Positions 18,275-27,414 of a stretch of 64,000 nucleotides of DNA are shown here, one piece after another. The notes under the pieces were generated by a model. That model saw nothing but the letters and a program-made list of their open reading frames with translations, did no database searches and was not told the DNA's origin. Numbering within the stretch: position 1 is the first letter of the stretch; every line of letters begins with the position of its first letter. The stretch lies in the NCBI RefSeq assembly GCF_017355785.1, contig NZ_JAFEWE010000004.1, forward strand, positions 1-64,000, in the 5' to 3' direction. The position numbers and the translations under genes are program-made. The stretch is from Desertivirga arenae. Lineage in GTDB: Bacteria > Bacteroidota > Bacteroidia > Sphingobacteriales > Sphingobacteriaceae.

Positions 18275-19516
18275 CTATTGCAACATACAGCCCGCAACAG
18301 TGGTGTGAGCAGTTTCGTCTATTAAAATAGCCCCACCATTGGCTCTTAAGCTGTTATAGCTGTCGAAAACTACAGAAGAAGCTGTTTTTAGAGTTACATG
18401 AACTACGTCATTTAAGCCTACCTGATCAACATTTTCGATCTTCTCCAACGTGTTAACATCAAGTTTATAATTAATTTCCTTGATAATACAGCGAACTCGC
18501 TTACTTTGTACTTGTAATAAGTATTTATTTCCTGTAACCATCGGACGGGTATCCATCCAACACAGAGTTGTTTCAATATCCTGAGAAACATTTGGAAGGT
18601 TAGATTTATTGACTATTATGTCACCCCGGTTAATGTCAATATCATCTTTTAAACGGATCACTGCGCTTTGAGGTGCAAAAACCTCATCAACCTCTTCCCC
18701 GTTAATTTCTACAGCTTCTACTATAGAATCTATACCGTCAGGAAGAACAGTTACTAAATCTCCTTTTCTATAAGTACCACTAATTACCTTACCCGCATAC
18801 CCACGATAATCGTGAAGATCATCTGTTTGGGGACGAATAACATATTGAACTGGAAAGCGAGGCTCAGTATAATTAATATCGTGGCTTAAATTGATATTTT
18901 CTAATAGATGGAGGAGAGTGTCACCTTTATACCATGGTGTGTTATCAGAAGCATTAACAATATTATCGCCTAATAAAGCACTAATTGGAATAAATTTAAC
19001 ATCTTTAATGTTCAGCTGTTTCGCTATCTTAGAGTACTCAATAACAATGTTGTTGTATACCTCCTCAGAGAAATCAACCATATCCATTTTATTGATTGTA
19101 ACTACAACGTGAGGAATTTGCAAAAGAGAAGCGATAATACTATGTCTTCTGGTTTGTTCTATTACTCCTAATCGAGCATCAATAAGGATGATAATCAAAT
19201 CAGAGTTTGAGGCACCAGTAACCATGTTACGAGTATACTGAATATGCCCGGGAGCATCAGCTATAATGAACTTACGTTTCTCTGTATTAAAATATTTGTA
19301 TGCTACATCTATCGTGATTCCCTGCTCACGTTCTGCTCGGAGACCATCGGTAAATAAGGCAAGGTCTATTTCGCCCTCACCTTTATTTTTACTTTGTTTC
19401 TGTATAGTTGCAAGCTGATCAACTTTGATAGAGTCGGTGTCATATAATAAACGACCGATTAAAGTACTCTTACCGTCATCAACACTACCTGCAGTTATAA
19501 ATCGAAGTAAATCCAT
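18275..19516 (-). CDS. cysN: Sulfate adenylyltransferase subunit 1, CysN
   Basis: CysN is the GTPase subunit that drives synthesis of adenosine 5'-phosphosulfate (APS) by CysD. G1 is GSVDDGKST at residues 10-18, the DAPGH motif marks G3 and NKMD marks G4. The 413-residue length means there is no fused APS kinase (CysC) domain, which longer NodQ-like forms carry. The C-terminal part consists of the two beta-barrel domains typical of translation-factor GTPases. The gene is the last of cysH-cysD-cysN and is followed by a terminator. Confidence 0.95.
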   Translation of the reverse strand: MDLLRFITAGSVDDGKSTLIGRLLYDTDSIKVDQLATIQKQSKNKGEGEIDLALFTDGLRAEREQGITIDVAYKYFNTEKRKFIIADAPGHIQYTRNMVTGASNSDLIIILIDARLGVIEQTRRHSIIASLLQIPHVVVTINKMDMVDFSEEVYNNIVIEYSKIAKQLNIKDVKFIPISALLGDNIVNASDNTPWYKGDTLLHLLENINLSHDINYTEPRFPVQYVIRPQTDDLHDYRGYAGKVISGTYRKGDLVTVLPDGIDSIVEAVEINGEEVDEVFAPQSAVIRLKDDIDINRGDIIVNKSNLPNVSQDIETTLCWMDTRPMVTGNKYLLQVQSKRVRCIIKEINYKLDVNTLEKIENVDQVGLNDVVHVTLKTASSVVFDSYNSLRANGGAILIDETAHTTVAGCMLQ

Positions 19517-19676
19517 TTCTATTAAGTATGAGATATAGGATAAGATGAATGAGAACCACAGGCACCATAGTTATCCTAATCTGATTTTATTTATTAAAAG
19601 ATATGAGCATAAGCTCAAAATATCTAAATTTCTAAATCTGTTAACCTTTCTAGCGGCAAATCAAAGCTCGGAATAC

Positions 19677-20597
19677 TTAGAAGTATCCGTTCTTTTTTCT
19701 GTCTTCCATTGCCGCCTCTGAAACCTGGTCATCTATACGAGTTTCACCGCGTTCACTGATATTGGTTCTGTTGATTTCGCCAATGATATCATCTATATTG
19801 TTAGCAGTAGATTCAACGGCAGCTGTACAAGTCATATCTCCCACTGTTCTATAGCGAACCTTACGTTTCTCAATTACGTCACCTTCATCAACACGGATAA
19901 ATTCAGACATTGCAACCAGGAATTCACCATGCACCAGGACTTCTCTTTCATGAGTAAAGTAGATTGAAGGAAGTTCAATGCCTTCTCGCTTGATGTAGTT
20001 CCATACATCCAATTCTACCCAGTTTGATATCGGGAACACCCGAACATTCTCACCTTTGGCAATCTTACCATTGTAAAGGTTCCATAGTTCGGGGCGTTGC
20101 TTTTTAGGGTCCCACTGGCCGAATTCATCCCTCACCGAGAAAATCCGCTCTTTAGCACGAGCTTTCTCTTCGTCACGTCGAGCTCCTCCGATACAAGCGT
20201 CAAACCCAAACTCTTCTATCGTATCCAATAACGTATAAGATTGAAGCGCGTTTCTTGAAGCAAATTTACCTACAGGCTCTTTCAAGCCTCGGGCTTTGAT
20301 TGTATCTTCAACTTTACGCACAATAAGTTTAGCTCCAAGTTCATCCGCTAATCTGTCACGATATTCCAATGCTTCAGGAAAGTTATGGCCTGTATCAATA
20401 TGTACAAGCGGAAAAGGGATCTTTCCAGGTTTAAAAGCTTTTAATGCTAATTGAACAAGAGTAATTGAGTCTTTCCCTCCGGAAAATAAAAGTGCCGGAC
20501 GCTCGAATTGACCTGCTACCTCACGCATAATGTGGATAGACTCTGATTCAAGCAAATCCAGGTAATCTAATTTAGATGGCATAGTTATTTTATCCAA
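19677..20597 (-). CDS. cysD: Sulfate adenylyltransferase subunit 2, CysD
   Basis: CysD joins ATP and sulfate into APS. It is a PP-loop ATP pyrophosphatase: the motif LFSGGKDSIT at the N-terminus binds the pyrophosphate. HIDTGHNFPEALEYRD, GGARRDEEKARAKERIFS, PISNWVELDVWNYI and RYRTVGDMTCTAAV are conserved family blocks. The length of 306 residues is standard. It follows cysH by three bases and is separated from cysN by 160 bases. Confidence 0.96.
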   Translation of the reverse strand: MDKITMPSKLDYLDLLESESIHIMREVAGQFERPALLFSGGKDSITLVQLALKAFKPGKIPFPLVHIDTGHNFPEALEYRDRLADELGAKLIVRKVEDTIKARGLKEPVGKFASRNALQSYTLLDTIEEFGFDACIGGARRDEEKARAKERIFSVRDEFGQWDPKKQRPELWNLYNGKIAKGENVRVFPISNWVELDVWNYIKREGIELPSIYFTHEREVLVHGEFLVAMSEFIRVDEGDVIEKRKVRYRTVGDMTCTAAVESTANNIDDIIGEINRTNISERGETRIDDQVSEAAMEDRKKNGYF

Positions 20598-20600
20598 TTG

Positions 20601-21317
20601 TTATGAATGTGCGTGTAATCCGCACTCTTTACTTGTTTTATCTTCCCACCACCAGCGGCCGGCCCTGAAATCGTCGCCAGGCATAATTGCTCTGGTACAA
20701 GGCTGGCAGCCAATACTTACAAATCCTTTATCATGTAAAGTATTATATGGAATTCCATTTTGATTGATAATTGTCCTTAATTCATCGGTAGACCAATGAA
20801 GAAGAGGATGGAATTTTATGATATTGTTTGTAGGATCGAATTCTATTTGAGGCAAGTCACCTCTCTCCGGAGAATGTTCTGCCCGAAGGCCGGTAATCCA
20901 AAGCTCATTACCCTTAAGAGCTCTTTGAAGTGGCTCTACCTTACGTATATAGCAGCAACTCTTACGATTCTCTACTGAATCATAGAAGGAATTAGGACCC
21001 TTAGCGGTCACGAATTCTTCAATAAGCGATGCATTCGGGTAATAAGCCTCTATGTTAGTCTGATACATTTCATTAGTACGACTCCACACATAATACGTTT
21101 CGCTAAACAAGCGCCCTGTATCCAAAGTGAAAATCTTAACAGGGAGCTTTTGAGATAAAATCATGTGGGATATTACCTGATCTTCCCAGCTAAAACTCGA
21201 AGAACAGATAATTTTTCCTTCAAACTTATCAGCAAGGTAAGCTAAAGCTTGTTCTGGTGATAAACCGCTTATAGCCGCAGAAAGCTCTGCTGTTTTATTT
21301 TCTAAAGTGCCTGACAT
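20601..21317 (-). CDS. cysH: Assimilatory APS reductase CysH, iron-sulfur type
   Basis: The enzyme reduces adenylyl sulfate to sulfite with thioredoxin-type electrons. The PP-loop-like CSSSFSWEDQV and FTLDTGRLFSETY begin the protein. Cysteine pairs CC (121-122) and GCQPC (204, 207) plus the final ECGLH (Cys232) are the pattern of iron-sulfur enzymes that use APS rather than PAPS. This fits the absence of an APS kinase in the cluster. The length is 238 residues. It is the first gene of cysH-cysD-cysN. Confidence 0.94.
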   Translation of the reverse strand: MSGTLENKTAELSAAISGLSPEQALAYLADKFEGKIICSSSFSWEDQVISHMILSQKLPVKIFTLDTGRLFSETYYVWSRTNEMYQTNIEAYYPNASLIEEFVTAKGPNSFYDSVENRKSCCYIRKVEPLQRALKGNELWITGLRAEHSPERGDLPQIEFDPTNNIIKFHPLLHWSTDELRTIINQNGIPYNTLHDKGFVSIGCQPCTRAIMPGDDFRAGRWWWEDKTSKECGLHAHS

Positions 21318-21413
21318 TTTTATAAAGTCAATTTATATTCATTTAACACTCACCGAGTTATGATTAGCCAGATGAATGACTAAGGCTTAAGTAAAGCCTA
21401 TAGAAAAAGTAGG

Positions 21414-21421
21414 CAAAAATA
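21414..21421 (-). promoter_or_regulatory. Possible -7 box of the cysH transcript
   Basis: On the minus strand the bases read TATTTTTG, matching TAnnTTTG. The box lies about 95 bases upstream of the cysH ATG. The leader contains short paired segments (ACTC/GAGT at 21348-21358, enclosed by ATTCAT/ATGAAT). No -33 element is obvious. Confidence 0.35.
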
Positions 21422-21503
21422 CATAGAATTAAGCACTTATGAAGCATGATTTTAGAAATTGGATCATTAAGAGGTAATTTTCGGCTAAACCTGCTTAAAA
21501 CTC

Positions 21504-21511
21504 TATCTTTG
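21504..21511 (+). promoter_or_regulatory. Possible -7 box of gltX
   Basis: TATCTTTG matches the Bacteroidetes -7 consensus and lies 19 bases upstream of the gltX ATG, leaving a very short leader. The -33 TTG is not clear. Confidence 0.5.
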
Positions 21512-21530
21512 CGACTCATATTTTAAACTT

Positions 21531-23045
21531 ATGACTAATAAAGTTCGGGTACGCTTTGCTCCCAGTCCTACCGGTGGACTGCATTTAGGTGGAGTTAGAA
21601 CGGTTTTATTTAACTACCTTTTTGCTAAAAAGCATGGGGGAGACTTTATTTTACGTATTGAAGATACTGATCAAACCCGGTTCGTGCCTGGAGCGGAAGA
21701 ATATATTATTGAATGCTTGAAGTGGTGCGGCCTGACGCCGGACGAGGGGACAGAAGCAGGAGGAGAGTATGGTCCTTACCGCCAAAGTGAACGAAAAGAT
21801 ATTTATAGGAAGTTTGCAAACCAGCTCGTCTCGGAAGGTAAAGCATATTATGCCTTTGATACTCCTGAAGAGCTTGAAGAAAAACGTGCTGAAATTCCTA
21901 ATTTCCAATATGGTCATTCTTTCCGTCATCAATTAAGGAACTCTCTGACTTTGCCAAAGGATGAAGTTCAAAGACTGCTTGATGAAGGAACCCCATACGT
22001 TATCCGTATTAATATGCCGTCTAATGAAACCATTTCTTTCACGGATTTAATCAGAGGTTTTGTAAGTTTTGATACTACGCTTGTAGATGATAAGGTGTTA
22101 CTAAAAGCAGATGGTATGCCTACTTATCATTTGGCGGTTGTTGTAGATGATTTTTTAATGAAGATCACTCATGCTTTCCGCGGGGAAGAGTGGTTGCCTT
22201 CTGCACCAGTGCATCTGATGCTTTGGAAATATTTAGGTTGGGAGGATGCTATGCCTCAATGGGCTCACCTCCCGCTAATATTGAAGCCGGATGGCAATGG
22301 AAAGTTGAGTAAGCGTGATGGTGCAAGGTTAGGATTTCCGGTTTATGCCATGAATTGGGCTGACCCTTCTGGAGGTGAAGTAACACCTGGTTTCAGAGAA
22401 ATGGGTTTTCTTCCGGAAGCTTTTATAAATCTTCTTGCAATGCTAGGCTGGAATGATGGTACAGATCAGGAGATCTTTTCAATTGCAGAGCTAGTTGAAA
22501 AGTTCTCATTGGAACGAGTGAATCATTCAGGAGCCAAGTTTGATTTTGAAAAAGCTAAGTGGTTTAATGCTGAATGGATTAAGAAAGTTAATGCCGAGGC
22601 TTTACAAGAAGATGTGCTAACCTTGCTTACTGCCAATAATATTAAAGTTTCTGACTCTACTAAACTAGTTAAGATAATTGGGCTTGTAAAAGACCGCTGT
22701 ACCTTACTTACAGATTTTATTTTACAAGCAGGATATTTCTTTAAAGGACCAGTAAGTTATGATCTGGATGCGGTCAAACCTAAATGGAATGTGCAAAAAG
22801 AAGACTTTTTCACTGTGTTCATTTCTGAACTGGAGCAATTGGAACATTTTGCTACAGAAGAAATTGAGGGTCTATTTAAAAAGTTAGTTGCAGACAAAGG
22901 ATTAAAGATCGGAGATGTAATGCTGCCATTTCGCGTTATGCTTGTTGGAGGAAAGTTTGGACCTGCGGTTTTTGACATAGCGTCTTTAGTTGGTAAAGAA
23001 GAAACTATATCCCGGATTCAAAAAGCTTTAGAAGCTTTCAGATAG
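21531..23045 (+). CDS. gltX: Glutamate--tRNA ligase
   Basis: A class I aminoacyl-tRNA synthetase that charges tRNA-Glu. The HIGH-like motif appears as PSPTGGLHLGGVRT near residue 11, and the KMSKS-like loop as KLSKRDGARLG. FRGEEWLPSAPVHLML and YHLAVVVDD lie between, and a helical anticodon-binding domain ends the protein. The 504-residue length is normal. The gene is divergent from cysH and stands alone. A strong terminator follows its stop by 25 bases. Confidence 0.97.
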   Translation: MTNKVRVRFAPSPTGGLHLGGVRTVLFNYLFAKKHGGDFILRIEDTDQTRFVPGAEEYIIECLKWCGLTPDEGTEAGGEYGPYRQSERKDIYRKFANQLVSEGKAYYAFDTPEELEEKRAEIPNFQYGHSFRHQLRNSLTLPKDEVQRLLDEGTPYVIRINMPSNETISFTDLIRGFVSFDTTLVDDKVLLKADGMPTYHLAVVVDDFLMKITHAFRGEEWLPSAPVHLMLWKYLGWEDAMPQWAHLPLILKPDGNGKLSKRDGARLGFPVYAMNWADPSGGEVTPGFREMGFLPEAFINLLAMLGWNDGTDQEIFSIAELVEKFSLERVNHSGAKFDFEKAKWFNAEWIKKVNAEALQEDVLTLLTANNIKVSDSTKLVKIIGLVKDRCTLLTDFILQAGYFFKGPVSYDLDAVKPKWNVQKEDFFTVFISELEQLEHFATEEIEGLFKKLVADKGLKIGDVMLPFRVMLVGGKFGPAVFDIASLVGKEETISRIQKALEAFR

Positions 23046-23070
23046 ATTTTAATTAAATTCGAAGTTACTA

Positions 23071-23108
23071 ATGTCCCTGGAATTGAACATTTCCAGGGGC
23101 ATTTTTTT
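23071..23108 (+). terminator. gltX terminator
   Basis: ATGTCCCTGGAA (23071-23082) pairs with TTCCAGGGGCAT (23091-23102) with one G-T pair, followed by seven T. Confidence 0.92.
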
Positions 23109-23406
23109 GAAGTTCAATTCTGGATAACAACATCGTACATTAGAAAAACAAGAAGGATACCCAGGGTATATCTCCATGCTTTTTCCTTACTATCTGCTAG
23201 CTATCTGGTTGCTGATTTCAGTAATAAAGAACCAAGAGGATACTACCAAGAGAATCAGGCGATACTAGGCGTCTGTACCGTTGGTATCCTTTTGGTATAC
23301 CGTTGGTATTCTTGTGAATGCTCCTTAAAATTTTAATGACTTAACCGCAATAAGTTTTACCAGGAATTTCCTGTAAATCTATTCGCTTTGCAATCTGCGC
23401 GGCTCC
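23109..23406. other. Intergenic region with GGTAT/ATACC repeats
   Basis: No gene is visible. The stretch contains several short copies of GGTAT and its complement. ACCGTTGGTAT occurs twice, at 23277-23287 and 23299-23309, and GGATACC and GGTATCC also occur. It may be a degenerate short palindromic repeat. Confidence 0.4.
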
Positions 23407-24270
23407 TTAGAAGCAGGAAATACTCCATTTGACATTCCAAGTCTCACCGCACCCAAGTTTTATAATGCCCTCTTTGTCCTCCAGTTCCTGATTATGATTT
23501 GTCGAGTCGGCAATGCCACACCATGGCTCAATACATACAAAAGGAGCATCTTTAGCTGCCCATAATCCCATATAAGGAAAAGCCTCAAAGTTACAGTGTA
23601 GGCCATGGGTTGTCTTGTCACTGCAAATCGAGATTCTGGTTGATTTCAAGTCCTTGAATACCAGTGCGTCATCATAAAATAAGCTGTGCTTAAGCGAAAG
23701 TTTATTCTGGTTTTTAAAATAGTACGTCGGTTGATCTATCAGATTATTTTTTAAAGTCCACCGGTTTGAGTTTTCTGACTCACTGAAATGGAAATAGTAG
23801 TCCTCGTAACTTGTCCCTTTTACAAGAGGAACCTGAAATGCCGGATGAGTGCCAATAGAAAACAGAAGCGGTTTATCCCCAGGATTTTCTACTTCGTAAG
23901 AGATAGTTATAGAGTTAGCATTAAGCTGGTATTTAATTCTGAGTAAGAATTCGAAGGGATAAACCTCGTGTGTATTTGCGGTGTCTTTCAAAATAAAGGA
24001 GCAAGAATCTCCGAAAGTTCGTTCTTTCGCAAATTCCATATCTCTGGCAAAACCATGACGAGGCAATTTATATTTATTGTTATTGTAAAAATAGGTGTCG
24101 TCTTTTAATCCACCAACAATAGGAAAAAGAACGGGTGAATGTCTATTCCAAAATGCCGGATCGCCGTTCCATAAGTATTCGACAAAGTTTTCTTTATGGA
24201 AGAGGCTTTGTAATTCTGCACCTTTTGGGCTTACAGAGGCTTTTAGGATAGCATTTTCTAAGGTAACCAT
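23407..24270 (-). CDS. Aldose 1-epimerase family protein, LacX-like
   Basis: The protein of 287 residues has the galactose-mutarotase beta-sandwich fold. The N-terminal KASVSPKGAELQSLF, the substrate-site RHSPVLFPIVGGL, KLPRHGFARDMEF and GTHPAFQVPL blocks match the LacX/YeaD-like branch of aldose 1-epimerases. The His residues in RHGFAR and GTHPAF correspond to the usual catalytic and binding residues. The natural sugar is unknown. It is a single minus-strand gene among plus-strand neighbours. Confidence 0.88.
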   Translation of the reverse strand: MVTLENAILKASVSPKGAELQSLFHKENFVEYLWNGDPAFWNRHSPVLFPIVGGLKDDTYFYNNNKYKLPRHGFARDMEFAKERTFGDSCSFILKDTANTHEVYPFEFLLRIKYQLNANSITISYEVENPGDKPLLFSIGTHPAFQVPLVKGTSYEDYYFHFSESENSNRWTLKNNLIDQPTYYFKNQNKLSLKHSLFYDDALVFKDLKSTRISICSDKTTHGLHCNFEAFPYMGLWAAKDAPFVCIEPWCGIADSTNHNQELEDKEGIIKLGCGETWNVKWSISCF

Positions 24271-24312
24271 AAGAAGGAAAATTCAATCTTTAATTATAGG
24301 GATTAAAGATAT

Positions 24313-24320
24313 TACTTTTG
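24313..24320 (+). promoter_or_regulatory. Possible -7 box of the amidase gene
   Basis: TACTTTTG fits TAnnTTTG and sits 24 bases before the ATG at 24345. It overlaps a TTG that would otherwise be read as an earlier start, which supports the later ATG. Confidence 0.5.
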
Positions 24321-24344
24321 ACCAAAGGTATTGACGTAAAATTA

Positions 24345-25151
24345 ATGAGAAAACAATTTGTACCCATTTTATCTGCATTCGCCATTATATATAGCTGCTC
24401 AAGCAACCCTTATGCCCCCACCAATAAGGAATATAAAAAGCAGGCCAAGGTTTTTGTAAAATCTCTAACTGATATTCCTCCTGTATCTGAGATAGGGAAG
24501 CCTGCTCAATATCCGGTTGGTACTGTTAATTTCAATTTAAGAAAACCGAATTATGTTATTATTCATCATACCGCTCAGGGAGCCTGTGAAAAAACCTTAA
24601 GCACATTCATCAATAAGAAAAGCCAGGTTAGCGCTCATTATGTTGTTTGTAAAGATGGCACTGTACATCACATGCTGAATGATTATTTGCGAGCATGGCA
24701 TGGTGGGGTAGCTAAATGGGGAACCTTATCAGATATTAATTCAGTTTCAATTGGCATTGAACTGGATAATAATGGGAATGAAGAGTTTCCAGAGGAACAG
24801 ATTAAGAGCCTCACCTTATTGTTATCAAAATTAAAGAAGGATTACAATATACCTAGTTCCAATTTTATTGGCCATTCTGATATTGCACCATTAAGAAAAG
24901 TTGATCCTAACGCTTTTTTTCCGTGGAAGAAGCTTTCAGAATATGGCTTTGGGAACTGGCCAGATGCTATACTGGATTCAGTTCCTGATAACTTTAATTC
25001 TGTTCAGGCACTTCGTATTATTGGTTACGATACAAAAGATTCTTTAGCAGCGATAAAAGCCTTCAAGTTACACTTCCTTCAGAAAAACAATGATTCTTAC
25101 CTGGACGATAGTACTAAAATGATCTTGAATAATTTAATTAAAAAGTATTAA
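24345..25151 (+). CDS. N-acetylmuramoyl-L-alanine amidase lipoprotein (Amidase_2)
   Basis: This enzyme of the AmpD/AmiD type would cut the bond between muramic acid and the peptide stem of peptidoglycan fragments. A lipoprotein signal ends at Cys18 (IIYSCSS), so it is probably anchored in the envelope like AmiD. The zinc ligands are in YVIIHHTAQG (His), HYVV and GHSDIAPLRKVDPNAFFPW. The terminal part (residues 205-268) resembles a peptidoglycan-binding helix bundle. I start at the ATG at 24345, since the TTG at 24318 falls within a -7 promoter match. Length 268. Confidence 0.88.
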   Translation: MRKQFVPILSAFAIIYSCSSNPYAPTNKEYKKQAKVFVKSLTDIPPVSEIGKPAQYPVGTVNFNLRKPNYVIIHHTAQGACEKTLSTFINKKSQVSAHYVVCKDGTVHHMLNDYLRAWHGGVAKWGTLSDINSVSIGIELDNNGNEEFPEEQIKSLTLLLSKLKKDYNIPSSNFIGHSDIAPLRKVDPNAFFPWKKLSEYGFGNWPDAILDSVPDNFNSVQALRIIGYDTKDSLAAIKAFKLHFLQKNNDSYLDDSTKMILNNLIKKY

Positions 25152-25372
25152 GCAGGGAAAATTTGAATATCCTCTATAATCACAGGAGATTTTGGTCTTT
25201 GTATCTTATCACCAGTTTCTCATGTAGCTTGTCGTTTGGCCTGCCTATAGGATAAATTGTTCACAAGGCAATTCTGCTTTTTTAAAATAAATTTATTTTT
25301 TCATTTTCCCTTCATTTTGCTGGTGTTGTTTTGAATAAGAAATTGATACAACACACACTTAGATAAACGACT

Positions 25373-26041
25373 ATGAAAACTTTAGGAATAGTAGCAACAG
25401 TATTAATAATTTCTAGTTCTGTTCTCGCTCAAACTTCCAATAACATGCAGGGAGTAACAGTAAGTACAACAGCAAAATCTGAGACCACATTTGGTTCTAA
25501 TAAAGGGGAAGTAGTTAGCAGTTCAGCTTCTTTAAAATCTCAGTCTTCTATTCACTCCGCTAAACACACAGATAAGACAGAAGAGAAGAATGCGAGAAAG
25601 GAAGCTGCTGCAGCGAAAAAGGCCGAGGGGAAGGCTGAATTACAAGCTAGTTTGGAGGCGAAGAAAAAGGCCTTAGAGAGCACTAAAGAGGAAACTTCTG
25701 CCATGAAAGCAGAGGCCAAATCAGAACTACGAGCTACAATTGAAGCAAAAGGAGACCAGCTAGCTGCCCGGAAGGAACAAACAGCAGAAGCAGTATCTGA
25801 AAAAAAAGCTGTAGTTGCAGAGCATGCAGTTGAGGCAAGGGCGAATGCAGGAGCAAGAGCGAATGCTGCAGTTGATGTAAGTAAAGACGCGGCTGTTGAA
25901 ACATCTAAAGCGGTAAGAGCAACTGCAAATAAGGCGAGAGCAGTGCGAGCTGAAGGGTCAGTTGGTTCAGCAACTAAAGTGCAACTACGCCGTTCTGGCG
26001 TAACAGGCAGAGTGGGGACTGCTGCCGGGTTACGTCTTTAA
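25373..26041 (+). CDS. Secreted Ala/Lys/Glu-rich protein, unknown function
   Basis: I do not recognise a family. A signal peptide is clear (KTLGIVATVLIISSSVLAQT). The rest is built from Ala, Lys, Glu and Ser (KKAEGKAELQASLEAKKKAL and similar), which predicts long charged helices or a coiled coil. The C-terminal 40 residues turn Arg/Gly-rich with no acidic side chains. The first part after the signal is Ser/Thr-rich. Length 222. It opens a run of three secreted-protein genes that leads to a two-component system. A terminator-like hairpin lies just behind it. Confidence 0.7.
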   Translation: MKTLGIVATVLIISSSVLAQTSNNMQGVTVSTTAKSETTFGSNKGEVVSSSASLKSQSSIHSAKHTDKTEEKNARKEAAAAKKAEGKAELQASLEAKKKALESTKEETSAMKAEAKSELRATIEAKGDQLAARKEQTAEAVSEKKAVVAEHAVEARANAGARANAAVDVSKDAAVETSKAVRATANKARAVRAEGSVGSATKVQLRRSGVTGRVGTAAGLRL

Positions 26042-26073
26042 GAGGCTTCCATATATAATACACACACTTATGT

Positions 26074-26110
26074 AAGTTTGTCTCTTAAATTGGGGCAAAC
26101 TTTTTATTTT
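26074..26110 (+). terminator. Terminator behind the Ala/Lys-rich protein gene
   Basis: AAGTTTG (26074-26080) pairs with CAAACTT (26096-26102), followed by a T-rich run. Confidence 0.6.
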
Positions 26111-26120
26111 TATACTTTTA

Positions 26121-26447
26121 ATGAAGACGCCTGTATTCTATAGATTTGTGCTTGTATGCCTTGTGTTGGCGTTGCCCTTGTTAAGCTTAGCGTCAAAAAA
26201 GAGAGAGCTTTTTTATGAGTCAGGAGGAGAAGAACTTGTATTAGCAGATTCAACAGGAAAACAGCCTGCTAAAAAGCCCCAGGATAAGAAGCCAGAGAAA
26301 TCCGAGAATGAGCGCCCTGATGTAATTAAGGAAGTTCCAAGATCAAGAAAGTTGCCGAAACCAAAGGCTGTAATAGACCGGGTTAGAATTAAACGTCCTC
26401 CTGTTGTGCGTCCTGGTGGGATCAAGAAACGTATGGGGCTTCATTAA
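26121..26447 (+). CDS. Small secreted Lys/Pro-rich basic protein, unknown
   Basis: The 108-residue protein begins with a signal peptide (RFVLVCLVLALPLLSLASK). The mature part is short, very basic and proline-rich (KKPQDKKPEKSENERP, KRPPVVRPGG), so it is probably disordered. No family recognised. It is the second of three secreted-protein genes, 26 bases before the third. The start ATG at 26121 directly follows the terminator of the preceding gene. Confidence 0.6.
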   Translation: MKTPVFYRFVLVCLVLALPLLSLASKKRELFYESGGEELVLADSTGKQPAKKPQDKKPEKSENERPDVIKEVPRSRKLPKPKAVIDRVRIKRPPVVRPGGIKKRMGLH

Positions 26448-26473
26448 TAAGTGTGTGAACTAATCAGAAGTAT

Positions 26474-27412
26474 ATGAAATTTATTTGCGCAAGTTTATTT
26501 GTGCTAGCGTCAAGTCTAAGTGTTGTTGCTCAAACTACTCAGAAGACTAAGACAGACACTGTAAATAATGATAAAATTTCAGTCTTTTCAGCGGGTGCGA
26601 GTTATGGTAATACTGCAAACTACTACGGACAAACAACGGCGCTAAAACTTCCTTATGTGTCAACTGACTTATCTTATCAATCTAAAGTGGGATTCTATGT
26701 GGCAGGATCAGCTATTAAATTAGTAGATCTGGGACCTGCCGTTTCAGAAGTAGATTTTGCTGTAGGATATAGCAAAGATATTACCAGGAGATTAGGTGCG
26801 AGCGCCAGCTACACTCGTTTCTTTTTTGCGAAGGATTCTCCGTTGCCTCAGTCGGTTAACCCTAATACCGCTAGTCTCGGTCTTACGTATGATCTCAAGT
26901 GGTTTAATTCCGCTCTTAATGCAGACTACGTGTTTGGAAATGTGAAGGATGATCAGGGCAGGAGCATGAATGACCTGTATTTAAGTTTAAATAATTCTAA
27001 AGAAATTGATTTAGGAAGTATTGTGAAAGATAGAGATTTTATCACTTTATCCCCTTCTTTATCTTTCATTGGAGGAACACAGCTTGTAGGAGGTGAGCAG
27101 ATTATAACACAAAATCCTGAACCAGGCGGGATTCCTGTACCTGGACTTGGAAAAGGAAAAGATAAAGTTCGCTTGCCGGTAGGTAAGCCTGGTCGTAATA
27201 ATACTCAGTCTTCCTCTACTTCTGTTCAGTCTACGAATTTTGCTTTAATTACGTCAAATATAAGACTTCCGCTCGCTTATAATCGAGCACATTATACCGT
27301 TGAGGCAGCTTATCAATTATCTATTCCTAATAAGAATTTCGAAGGTATAGTTCACGAAAACCAGTCTTTTTTTACACTTAGTTTCACTTACCTGTTTTAT
27401 AAAGATAAATAG
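26474..27412 (+). CDS. Predicted outer-membrane beta-barrel protein
   Basis: The signal peptide KFICASLFVLASSLSVVAQ is followed by alternating hydrophobic and polar strands (YVSTDLSYQSKVGFYVAGSA, SEVDFAVGYSKDITRRLGAS, FFTLSFTYLFYKDK). The last strand ends in an aromatic residue followed by a short charged tail, as outer-membrane barrels often do. A Gly/Pro/Lys-rich loop lies around residues 216-250. No known family is recognised. Length 312. The response regulator gene starts three bases after its stop, so they are likely cotranscribed. Confidence 0.65.
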   Translation: MKFICASLFVLASSLSVVAQTTQKTKTDTVNNDKISVFSAGASYGNTANYYGQTTALKLPYVSTDLSYQSKVGFYVAGSAIKLVDLGPAVSEVDFAVGYSKDITRRLGASASYTRFFFAKDSPLPQSVNPNTASLGLTYDLKWFNSALNADYVFGNVKDDQGRSMNDLYLSLNNSKEIDLGSIVKDRDFITLSPSLSFIGGTQLVGGEQIITQNPEPGGIPVPGLGKGKDKVRLPVGKPGRNNTQSSSTSVQSTNFALITSNIRLPLAYNRAHYTVEAAYQLSIPNKNFEGIVHENQSFFTLSFTYLFYKDK

Positions 27413-27414
27413 CT

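Noticed and set aside
21318-21420. Possible riboswitch in the cysH leader
   Set aside because: There are short paired segments (ACTC/GAGT enclosed by ATTCAT/ATGAAT), but the conserved cores of SAM-I, SAM-II and other riboswitches I know are not present.
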